A stretch of 5,687 bases of DNA from an uncultured Clostridia bacterium. Its GTDB lineage: Bacteria > Bacillota > Clostridia > Oscillospirales > Acutalibacteraceae. This document shows, piece by piece, positions 1 to 4,437 of this stretch (its first letter is position 1; every line of letters starts with the position of its first letter). The stretch spans positions 1-5,687 of the forward strand of contig CANOFK010000091.1 in the NCBI GenBank assembly GCA_947565265.1. The letters run 5' to 3'. Below the pieces are notes generated by a model. That model worked only from the letters and a program-made list of their open reading frames with translations, ran no database searches and was not told where the DNA came from. The translations under genes and the position numbers were made by a program.

Positions 1-118
1 GTGTTTTAAAATAATTGAATAATTTTCAAGTAATATATGCAAGATAATTGGATATATTAGCGTTTTGGAATACGTCCTAAATATCAGTTGAAAAAAGACC
101 TGGAAAGGCGGGGATCCT
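1..118 (+). promoter_or_regulatory. A+T-rich leader / probable promoter region of ldh
   Basis: This stretch is strikingly A+T-rich compared with the rest of the window and has no credible ORF. It contains -10-like hexamers (GATAAT at 43-48, TATATT at 53-58) but no well-spaced TTGACA-like -35 box, so the exact promoter cannot be fixed. A short inverted repeat, TTGAA-N5-TTCAA, lies at 15-29. A purine-rich ribosome binding site (GGAAAGG, 102-108) precedes the ldh ATG by about 10 bases. It is a promoter region by position and composition only. Confidence 0.4.
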
Positions 119-1072
119 ATGTGCAGCAACAAACGGAAGATCGTGCTGGTGGGCACCGGCATGGTGGGCATGAGCTTTGCCTACTCGGCGCTGAACCGCT
201 CCCTTTGCGATGAACTGGTGCTGGTGGATATTGACAAAAAGCGGGCCATGGGCGAGGCCATGGACCTGAACCACGGCGTGGCCTTTGCCAGCAGCAGTAT
301 GAAGATTTACGCGGGCGAATATGCCGATTGCTCGGACGCGGATATTGTGGTGATCTGTGCGGGGGTAAACCAAAAGCCCGGCGAATCCCGGCTGGACCTG
401 CTCAAGCGCAACGCCGCGGTGTTCCAGTCCATTATCGAGCCGGTGGTGCGTTCCGGGTTTGGGGGCGTATTTTTGGTGGCCACCAACCCGGTGGACATTA
501 TGACCAGGGTGACGTATGAACTTTCGGGCTTTAACCCCAACCGGGTGTTTGGCAGCGGCACCACCCTGGACACCGCCCGGCTGCGGTACCTGCTGGGGGA
601 GTATTTCTCCGTTGACCCCCGGAATATGCACGCCTATGTGATCGGCGAGCACGGGGACAGCGAGTTTGTGCCCTGGAGCCAGGCCATGATTGCCACCAAG
701 TCGGTTATCGACGTGTGTGAGCAGTCAGAGGGCCGCTACCGTTTGGAGGAAATGCAGCGCCTGAGCACCGAGGTGCGGGACGCGGCCCAGCAGATCATTG
801 AGGCCAAAAACGCCACCTATTACGGCATCGGCATGGCTCTGGTGCGCATTTGCCGGGCCGTGCTAGGGGACGAGAACAGTGTGCTGACGGTTTCTGCCCG
901 GCTGCGGGGGGAGTACGGCCAGCGGGGCGTGTATGCCGGGGTGCCCTGCATTGTCAACGGCAACGGCGTGGACCGGGTGCTGGAATTGCGCCTGACGGAA
1001 GAGGAGCAGGAGAAATTCCGCGCCTCCTGCCGTGTGCTGGAGGAAAGCTACCAGGGGATGGGGCTAAACTAG
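119..1072 (+). CDS. ldh: L-lactate dehydrogenase, FBP-activated type
   Basis: Cytoplasmic NAD-dependent enzyme that interconverts pyruvate and L-lactate and regenerates NAD+ in fermentation. At 317 aa it has normal family length. The N-terminal Rossmann domain shows GTGMVG (residues 12-17), with Asp37 at the end of the second strand favouring NAD over NADP. The active-site loop NQKPGESR (84-91) carries Gln85, the position that is Gln in lactate and Arg in malate dehydrogenases, and catalytic Arg91. VATNPVD follows at 120-126, LDTAR with Asp151 and substrate-binding Arg154 at 150-154, and GEHGD with proton-relay His178 at 176-180. Arg156 and His171 match the two residues (Arg173/His188 in Geobacillus stearothermophilus LDH) that bind the activator fructose-1,6-bisphosphate. 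The ATG is preceded by GGAAAGG, and the protein begins just before the first Rossmann strand. It appears monocistronic, separated from ylxM by about 380 bases. The identity is secure; FBP activation is inferred. Confidence 0.96.
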   Translation: MCSNKRKIVLVGTGMVGMSFAYSALNRSLCDELVLVDIDKKRAMGEAMDLNHGVAFASSSMKIYAGEYADCSDADIVVICAGVNQKPGESRLDLLKRNAAVFQSIIEPVVRSGFGGVFLVATNPVDIMTRVTYELSGFNPNRVFGSGTTLDTARLRYLLGEYFSVDPRNMHAYVIGEHGDSEFVPWSQAMIATKSVIDVCEQSEGRYRLEEMQRLSTEVRDAAQQIIEAKNATYYGIGMALVRICRAVLGDENSVLTVSARLRGEYGQRGVYAGVPCIVNGNGVDRVLELRLTEEEQEKFRASCRVLEESYQGMGLN

Positions 1073-1136
1073 GCAAGCCTGGCAGGGTAAGGGGTTGCTT
1101 AGCCCCCGGTACCTCCACGCCCTAAGCCCCGGCATA

Positions 1137-1165
1137 CCCCTGGCGGGGAACGGCGCCGCCAGGGG
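1137..1165 (+). terminator. Strong hairpin, possible ldh terminator
   Basis: CCCCTGGCGG (1137-1146) and CCGCCAGGGG (1156-1165) form a perfect 10-bp G+C-rich stem with a 9-base loop, 64 bases after the ldh stop. The following bases (TTCTACATATT) are only mildly U-rich, so this is not a classic intrinsic terminator. It is the best terminator candidate for ldh, but it could equally be part of the repeat cluster it sits in. Confidence 0.4.
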
Positions 1166-1166
1166 T

Positions 1167-1272
1167 TCTACATATTGTAGCCTCCCAGGCCGGTGGGGCG
1201 GGCGCCGTCACCATGGCCGGCACAGGGCCCACGGAGGGTGTGGGCGCCCATTGGCAAGGCGCTGCCTCTACA
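1167..1272. repeat. Imperfect palindromic, MITE/REP-like element
   Basis: Terminal TGTAG (1176-1180) and CTACA (1268-1272) bracket a nested palindrome. GCCGGTGGG (1189-1197) can pair with CCCATTGGC (1247-1255) using two G-U pairs. Alternatively GGGCGCC (1200-1206) pairs with GGCGCCC (1243-1249), followed by a 2x2 internal loop and CACC (1209-1212) with GGTG (1237-1240), and inside that GGCC (1215-1218) with GGCC (1226-1229). The hexamer TCTACA occurs at 1167-1172 and 1267-1272, exactly 100 bases apart, and could be a target-site duplication or part of the termini. It encodes no protein. Palindromic intergenic repeats with TGTAG/CTACA-type ends are, from memory, common in gut Clostridia. Calling it a repeat rests on its internal form, since only one copy is visible here. 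Confidence 0.42.
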
Positions 1273-1383
1273 GGAAACCGGGGTACAGGGCCGGCCCCTA
1301 TGCCTAGCCGTTGTGATGCGTTGGCCTCCTTATACAAGAAATCGTGAAAAGCGTAAAGAGCCTGTTTTTTTGTGGAAACCCGG

Positions 1384-1412
1384 TTGACAAAACTGCCGGG
1401 ATAGTGTATAAT
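1384..1412 (+). promoter_or_regulatory. Sigma-A promoter of the ylxM-ffh unit
   Basis: TTGACA (1384-1389) and TATAAT (1407-1412) are both perfect consensus hexamers separated by the optimal 17 bases. Transcription should start near 1418-1420, giving a leader of about 38 bases before the ylxM start. The -35 box lies between the arms of an inverted repeat, CCCGG (1379-1383) and CCGGG (1396-1400). It is the only consensus-grade promoter in the window and probably drives ylxM and ffh, and perhaps the genes beyond. Confidence 0.9.
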
Positions 1413-1419
1413 TTTCTGA

Positions 1420-1440
1420 TGTAAAGAAGGTCGCTTTACA
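1420..1440 (+). promoter_or_regulatory. Inverted repeat at the ylxM transcript start
   Basis: TGTAAAG (1420-1426) and CTTTACA (1434-1440) form a perfect 7-bp inverted repeat with a 7-base spacer, beginning at the predicted +1 of the consensus promoter and ending next to the ylxM ribosome binding site. It could be a DNA operator for a dimeric repressor overlapping the start site, or a 5'-terminal mRNA hairpin. The symmetry is seen directly; the regulatory role is inferred. Confidence 0.5.
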
Positions 1441-1456
1441 GAGAGGGGTGCGGGCT

Positions 1457-1825
1457 GTGGCGAAGGACTTGAGGATCTCTTACCTGTTGGGCTTTTACGG
1501 GGAGATGCTCACAGAAACCCAGCGGGAGGCAATGGACGCTTACTACAACCAGGATATGTCCCTGTCGGAGATCGCGGAGGACAGGCGGATCAGCCGCCAG
1601 GGCGTGCGGGACGCCATCAAGCGGGCCGAGCAGCAGTTGGCCGAGATGGAAGAGCGGCTGGGGCTGTGTAAGCGGTTTGAGGAGGTACAGCGGGCTTTAG
1701 AGGCTGTGTGTGACTGTGCGTTGGATATCCAGGAGATGAACGCCCTGCACGGCAGGGTGGCTGGCATTGACCAGCGGGCCGGCGAGATTATGGAACTGGC
1801 CAAGGAGATTGCAGAGAGGGACTAG
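1457..1825 (+). CDS. ylxM: YlxM/p13-family helix-turn-helix protein, SRP-associated
   Basis: Small cytoplasmic protein of the YlxM/p13 family, almost always encoded directly upstream of ffh. In streptococci YlxM has been linked to SRP function, where it modulates SRP assembly or GTPase activity. The 122-aa product has a sigma-70 region 4-like helix-turn-helix at about residues 18-65: LTETQ, then AYYNQDMSLSEIAED, then the recognition-type helix SRQGVRDAIKRAE. A charged, probably coiled-coil tail follows from about residue 60. The start is placed at GTG 1457 because AGAGGGG (1442-1448) lies 8 bases upstream, and because the product MAKDLRISYLL then matches the family's N-terminus. An in-frame GTG at 1448 overlaps that ribosome binding site and is less likely. 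ffh follows after 92 bases. The family call is firm, while its DNA-binding or RNA-binding role is uncertain. Confidence 0.9.
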   Translation: MAKDLRISYLLGFYGEMLTETQREAMDAYYNQDMSLSEIAEDRRISRQGVRDAIKRAEQQLAEMEERLGLCKRFEEVQRALEAVCDCALDIQEMNALHGRVAGIDQRAGEIMELAKEIAERD

Positions 1826-1857
1826 GAAACCGCGGCGCAAAGGGCCCTGCGGGTTAT

Positions 1858-1888
1858 GCAAGGCCGTGGGCTTTACAGGCGGCTTTGC
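1858..1888 (+). promoter_or_regulatory. Intercistronic stem-loop ahead of ffh
   Basis: GCAAGGCCG (1858-1866) and CGGCTTTGC (1880-1888) pair over 9 bp with one G-U, around a 13-base loop. The stem ends about 14 bases before the ffh ribosome binding site and is not followed by a T-run, so it is unlikely to be a terminator. The loop contains CTTTACA, the same heptamer as the right arm of the leader repeat at 1434-1440. It may set differential translation or stability of ffh relative to ylxM; that role is inferred. Confidence 0.4.
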
Positions 1889-1917
1889 AGAGAATAGAAT
1901 CGGGAGAGGTGAGCCGG

Positions 1918-3261
1918 ATGGCGTTTGAGGGTTTGGCGGAAAAGCTGAGCAACTCGTTTAAAAAACTGCGGGGCAAGGGGAAGCTCAGCGAGGCCGACGT
2001 AAAAGAGGCCATGCGGGAGGTCCGCCTGGCCCTGCTGGAAGCGGACGTCAACTATAAGGTGGCAAAGGAACTGACCGGGAAGATCACCGAACGGGCCGTG
2101 GGCTCTGAGGTGATGGAGAGCCTGACCCCCGCCCAGATGGTCATTAAGATTGTAAACGAGGAACTGACCGCACTGATGGGCGGCAGCGAGGAGCGGCTGA
2201 AAAGCCCGCCCCATCCCCCGGCGGTTATCATGATGTGCGGCCTGCAAGGCGCGGGCAAAACCACCCATGTGGCCAAGCTGGCCTATATGCTGAAAAGCCA
2301 GGGCCACCGCCCCCTGCTGGTGGCCGGCGACGTGTACCGCCCGGCGGCTATCAAGCAGCTACAGGTCATGGGCGAGAAGGCCGGCGCCCCGGTGTTTGAG
2401 CGGGGCAACCAGGATCCGGTGGAAACCGCCAGGGAGGCGGTGCGCCATGCCAAAGACTATGGCCACGACTATGTGCTGATCGACACGGCGGGCCGTTTGC
2501 AGATAGACGAGCAACTGATGGACGAGCTGCGCCGGATGAAAGAGGCTGTCAACCCCACCGACATTTTGCTGGTGGTAGACGCCATGATCGGCCAGGAGTC
2601 GGTCAATGTGGCAAAGACATTCGACGGGCTGTTGGACATTACCGGGGTTATCCTGACCAAGCTGGACGGCGACACCCGGGGCGGCGCGGCCCTGTCCATT
2701 AAAGCGGTGACAGGCAAGCCCATCAAGTTCGCGGGCACCGGCGAAAAGCTGGACGGCCTGGAGGTGTTCCACCCCGACCGGATGGCCGGGCGTATTTTGG
2801 GCATGGGCGACGTGCTCAGCCTGATTGAGGACGCCCAGTTGCGCATGGACGAAAAGGCCGCTGCCAAAACCGCTGAGCGGATGATGAACAACAAGCTGGA
2901 TCTGAACGATATGCTGGACCAGTTCCAGCAGGTAAAAAAGATGGGCCCTCTGAAAGGCATCCTCTCCAAGCTGCCGGGCATTGGCGGCAAGGTGGATGAA
3001 CTGGACATCGACGAGCGGATCATGGACCGCACCGCGGCCATCATCCTCTCCATGACCCCCTATGAGCGCAGCCACCCGGACAGCCTGAACGCCTCCCGGA
3101 AAAAACGCATTGCCGCAGGTTGCGGCCAGAAAGTGGAGGACGTAAACCGGCTGCTCAACCAGTTTAAGCAGACACAAAAACTGATGAAACAGTTTGGCGG
3201 TAAAAAAGGCAAAAAGCTGATGCGTGGCCTGGGCGGCCTGGGCGGCGGTATGCCGTTTTAG
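1918..3261 (+). CDS. ffh: Signal recognition particle GTPase Ffh (SRP54)
   Basis: Protein subunit of the signal recognition particle. It binds signal sequences emerging from the ribosome and, through GTP-dependent pairing with FtsY, delivers the ribosome to the membrane translocon. The 447 aa match the family. A helical N domain occupies about 1-88. The G domain has the P-loop GLQGAGKT (108-115), DVYRPAA (138-144), DTAGR (189-193), TKLD (247-250) and the closing loop GTGEK (273-277). The methionine-rich M domain starts near 300 and includes the SRP-RNA-binding helix-turn-helix SRKKRIAAGCG (393-403) followed by DVNRLLNQF. The C-terminus is a Lys/Gly-rich tail ending GGGMPF, common in Clostridia. 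The start is ATG 1918 because MAFEGLAEKL is the canonical N-terminus and GGGAGAGG (1902-1909) is correctly spaced. The in-frame TTG at 1885 would add 11 unrelated residues within the upstream stem-loop. Identity is certain. Confidence 0.98.
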   Translation: MAFEGLAEKLSNSFKKLRGKGKLSEADVKEAMREVRLALLEADVNYKVAKELTGKITERAVGSEVMESLTPAQMVIKIVNEELTALMGGSEERLKSPPHPPAVIMMCGLQGAGKTTHVAKLAYMLKSQGHRPLLVAGDVYRPAAIKQLQVMGEKAGAPVFERGNQDPVETAREAVRHAKDYGHDYVLIDTAGRLQIDEQLMDELRRMKEAVNPTDILLVVDAMIGQESVNVAKTFDGLLDITGVILTKLDGDTRGGAALSIKAVTGKPIKFAGTGEKLDGLEVFHPDRMAGRILGMGDVLSLIEDAQLRMDEKAAAKTAERMMNNKLDLNDMLDQFQQVKKMGPLKGILSKLPGIGGKVDELDIDERIMDRTAAIILSMTPYERSHPDSLNASRKKRIAAGCGQKVEDVNRLLNQFKQTQKLMKQFGGKKGKKLMRGLGGLGGGMPF

Positions 3262-3283
3262 TGAGCCGGGGCAAAGATTGCCA

Positions 3284-3337
3284 CCGTCCGGGCCATGGAC
3301 GGCGTAGCGGCAGCACGGTACCGCCCGCTGGGCTTTT
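3284..3337 (+). terminator. Weak hairpins after ffh, possible partial terminator
   Basis: Two small hairpins lie in the 117-base ffh-VOC gap. CCGTCC (3284-3289) pairs with GGACGG (3297-3302) over a 7-base loop. GCCC (3323-3326) pairs with GGGC (3330-3333) and is followed by TTTT (3334-3337). The palindrome CGGTACCG (3316-3323) overlaps the second. The last hairpin has terminator form but only four base pairs and four T residues, so termination would be weak. It may reduce read-through from ffh into the downstream genes. Confidence 0.3.
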
Positions 3338-3378
3338 CGGCGTACGGCGCGTAATGATTGGATGGAGGAGGAGAATAG

Positions 3379-3735
3379 ATGAAACTCGGCGAGGTATGCC
3401 TGCTGACCAGCGATGTAGTCCGTCTGGCTGATTTTTATAGAAAGCTGCTGGAAGCAGAGGACGGGGAGGACAAGGACGACCTGATGCATCAATTTGTACT
3501 GGTAAAGGAAACCGACCTGACCATCATGAAAGATGACGCACCCCGCAAGGGCCAAAGCGCTGTTTTGACCTTTACGGTAGAGGACATCTACGCGGCCCAT
3601 GCCAGGCTGCAAGAGATGGGCGTGAAGATTGTGGAACCGCCTACGGCCCGGCCCTGGGGGGCGGTGAACATGAGTTTTCTGGACCCGGATGGGAATGTGG
3701 TGTATTTCCGCACTTTCCCGCGCAATGGGGAGTGA
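3379..3735 (+). CDS. Small VOC-fold (glyoxalase/bleomycin-resistance-like) protein
   Basis: A 118-aa single-domain protein of the vicinal oxygen chelate superfamily. Its two halves suit the paired beta-alpha-beta-beta-beta modules. Module one runs from strand GEVCLLTSD (4-12) through helix [11 protein letters not shown] to strands near [12 protein letters not shown]. Module two starts with [10 protein letters not shown] (61-70), then helix [10 protein letters not shown], then the signature [18 protein letters not shown] (93-110). The usual N-terminal His is absent (strand one reads GEVCLL), and the usual Glu after DPDGN is replaced by Tyr109, so the typical metal site looks incomplete. The protein may bind a ligand without glyoxalase chemistry. 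The strong ribosome binding site GGAGGAGGAG (3364-3373) fixes the start. It sits between ffh and rpsP, which are usually neighbours in Firmicutes. The fold call is fairly secure; substrate and role are unknown. Confidence 0.82.
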   Translation: MKLGEVCLLTSDVVRLADFYRKLLEAEDGEDKDDLMHQFVLVKETDLTIMKDDAPRKGQSAVLTFTVEDIYAAHARLQEMGVKIVEPPTARPWGAVNMSFLDPDGNVVYFRTFPRNGE

Positions 3736-3766
3736 TCCCCCCAGCAAGGTTTGGACAGGGAGGCAC

Positions 3767-3793
3767 TTGGCGTGCGGGCCCTTTCAATATAAA
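3767..3793 (+). promoter_or_regulatory. Possible weak promoter before rpsP
   Basis: TTGGCG (3767-3772) and TATAAA (3788-3793) resemble sigma-A hexamers but are separated by only 15 bases, which is short. The 91-base gap before rpsP becomes locally A+T-rich here (3781-3805), in contrast with its surroundings. A separate promoter would let the ribosomal genes run independently of ylxM-ffh. This is position and similarity evidence only. Confidence 0.3.
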
Positions 3794-3826
3794 CTATCAA
3801 TTTATGAACAAGTGGAGGAAAATGAC

Positions 3827-4069
3827 ATGGCTGTAAAGATCAGACTGCGCCGTATGGGCGCGAAAAAGAACCCCTTCTACCGCATTGTGGTGGCAGATTC
3901 CCGTTTCCCCCGGGATGGCCGTTTCATCGAGGAGATCGGCTACTACAACCCCATGGAAGAGCCCAGCGTGGTCAAGCTGGACCCTGAGAAGGCCAAAAAG
4001 TGGATCGAGAACGGCGCTCAGCCCACCGACACGGTACGGGATCTGTTCAAAAAGCACGGCGTGATCTAA
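3827..4069 (+). CDS. rpsP: 30S ribosomal protein S16
   Basis: Small-subunit ribosomal protein S16, which binds 16S rRNA in the lower body of the 30S particle and is needed for its assembly. The 80-aa product is of normal length and highly typical: [20 protein letters not shown] at the N-terminus, then [22 protein letters not shown] (the S16 signature, residues 21-42), and a C-terminal [15 protein letters not shown]. The start is ATG 3827, 8 bases after GGAGG (3814-3818). A longer frame upstream continues to 3689 but encodes an unrelated extension overlapping the VOC gene in another frame. khpA follows after 78 bases, as in many Firmicutes, forming the ribosomal part of the cluster. Confidence 0.98.
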   Translation: MAVKIRLRRMGAKKNPFYRIVVADSRFPRDGRFIEEIGYYNPMEEPSVVKLDPEKAKKWIENGAQPTDTVRDLFKKHGVI

Positions 4070-4071
4070 AA

Positions 4072-4112
4072 TGTGCCGCCTTACCGGCCCATTTTGGGCT
4101 GTTGCAGGCACA
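4072..4112 (+). promoter_or_regulatory. Two-tier stem-loop in the rpsP-khpA gap
   Basis: TGTGCC (4072-4077) pairs perfectly with GGCACA (4107-4112), and inside it GCCC (4087-4090) pairs with GGGC (4096-4099) around ATTTT. The stem begins three bases after the rpsP stop and ends about 20 bases before the khpA ribosome binding site. No T-run follows (the next bases are AAAGC), so it is not an intrinsic terminator. It could stabilise the rpsP 3' end or mark a processing site; the function is inferred. Confidence 0.38.
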
Positions 4113-4147
4113 AAAGCAGTATTACCGCAGAAAGGAGGGCACGTAGT

Positions 4148-4381
4148 ATGCAGGATCTGTTGAGAGCGATTGCCTCGGGCCTGGTAGAAAAGCCGGAGGA
4201 GATTACCGTCAGCAGCGAGGAAGGGGAGGACGGCGTGGTTGTCTTCCATCTTCATGTGGCAGAGGACGATATGGGACGGGTCATCGGCCGGCAGGGGCGC
4301 ATTGCAAAGGCCATTCGCGTGGTTATGCGCGCCGCCGCCGCACGCAATGATATGAAGAAGATCATGGTGGAGATCGACTAA
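4148..4381 (+). CDS. khpA: KH-domain RNA-binding protein KhpA (YlqC family)
   Basis: Small cytoplasmic RNA-binding protein with a single type II KH domain, usually encoded between rpsP and rimM. In streptococci KhpA pairs with KhpB/Jag and affects cell elongation and RNA metabolism. The 77-aa sequence has the family's N-terminal helix MQDLLRAIASGLVEKPEEI, a beta strand VVVFHLHVAEDDMG, and the RNA-binding GxxG loop GRQG (47-50) within RVIGRQGRIAKAIR, followed by a helix and the short final strand KIMVEID. The start is ATG 4148, about 8 bases after AAGGAGGG (4132-4139). An upstream in-frame start at 4073 would add 25 residues that resemble no family member and cross a stem-loop. A terminator follows 16 bases after the stop. 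Confidence 0.95.
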   Translation: MQDLLRAIASGLVEKPEEITVSSEEGEDGVVVFHLHVAEDDMGRVIGRQGRIAKAIRVVMRAAAARNDMKKIMVEID

Positions 4382-4397
4382 CGGAATTATGGCAGAG

Positions 4398-4421
4398 AGG
4401 GGCTTTTTAAGGCCCTTTTTT
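4398..4421 (+). terminator. Intrinsic terminator/attenuator between khpA and rimM
   Basis: GGGC (4400-4403) pairs with GCCC (4412-4415). The stem can be extended outward by A4398-T4417 and G4399-T4416 and inward by a T-G pair, closing on a T/A-rich loop. Six T residues (4416-4421) follow at once. It begins 16 bases after the khpA stop and ends 6 bases before the rimM ribosome binding site. This is the clearest intrinsic terminator in the window. No promoter is evident between it and rimM, so it probably acts as a partial terminator within the operon. Confidence 0.75.
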
Positions 4422-4437
4422 GCTTTTGGGAGGGACT

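Larger units (their letters stand above)
1073..1383. other. Non-coding ldh-ylxM gap rich in inverted repeats
   Basis: No reading frame here resembles a protein, and the possible short ORFs lack ribosome binding sites and recognisable composition. The stretch holds several inverted repeats: GCTTAG (1097-1102) with CTAAGC (1122-1127), extended by GGG/CCC across a TT bulge; the 10-bp hairpin at 1137-1165; CTACA-TAT-TGTAG at 1168-1180; the long imperfect palindrome at 1176-1272; and the palindrome GGGCCGGCCC at 1288-1297. GGCATA (1131-1136) and TATGCC (1299-1304) could pair and enclose most of these. After about 1305 the sequence becomes more A+T-rich and includes a run of seven T at 1365-1371 with no hairpin before it. 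I found no match to the conserved cores I know for SRP RNA, RNase P RNA or tmRNA. It may be an intergenic repeat cluster, a structured RNA, or both. Confidence 0.6.

Noticed and set aside
1122..1337. Minus-strand short ORF in the ldh-ylxM gap
   Set aside because: It starts at a TTG, is Pro/Ala-rich, and runs through palindromic arms that explain the sequence better than coding does.
1365..1371. T-run as an intrinsic terminator before the ylxM promoter
   Set aside because: No hairpin directly precedes the seven T residues, so only the T-tract half of a terminator is present.
1073..1383. SRP RNA, RNase P RNA or tmRNA in the gap next to ffh
   Set aside because: I looked for the conserved SRP RNA apical core and the RNase P and tmRNA hallmarks and did not see them on either strand.
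1095..1387. Plus-strand short ORFs in the ldh-ylxM gap
   Set aside because: They have no ribosome binding site, resemble no protein and overlap each other across the inverted repeats.
1885..1917. Upstream TTG start for ffh
   Set aside because: It would add 11 residues foreign to the family, overlap the stem-loop and lack a ribosome binding site; ATG 1918 gives the canonical N-terminus.
3194..3261. Lys/Gly-rich C-terminus of Ffh as a frameshift or fusion
   Set aside because: Gly/Met-rich tails ending in MPF-like residues are typical of clostridial Ffh, and the frame is continuous.
2359..3747. Long minus-strand open frame (462 codons) opposite ffh and the VOC gene
   Set aside because: It lies wholly opposite strongly recognised genes, has His/Gln/Val-rich shadow composition and no family resemblance. 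Long antisense frames are expected in G+C-rich coding DNA.
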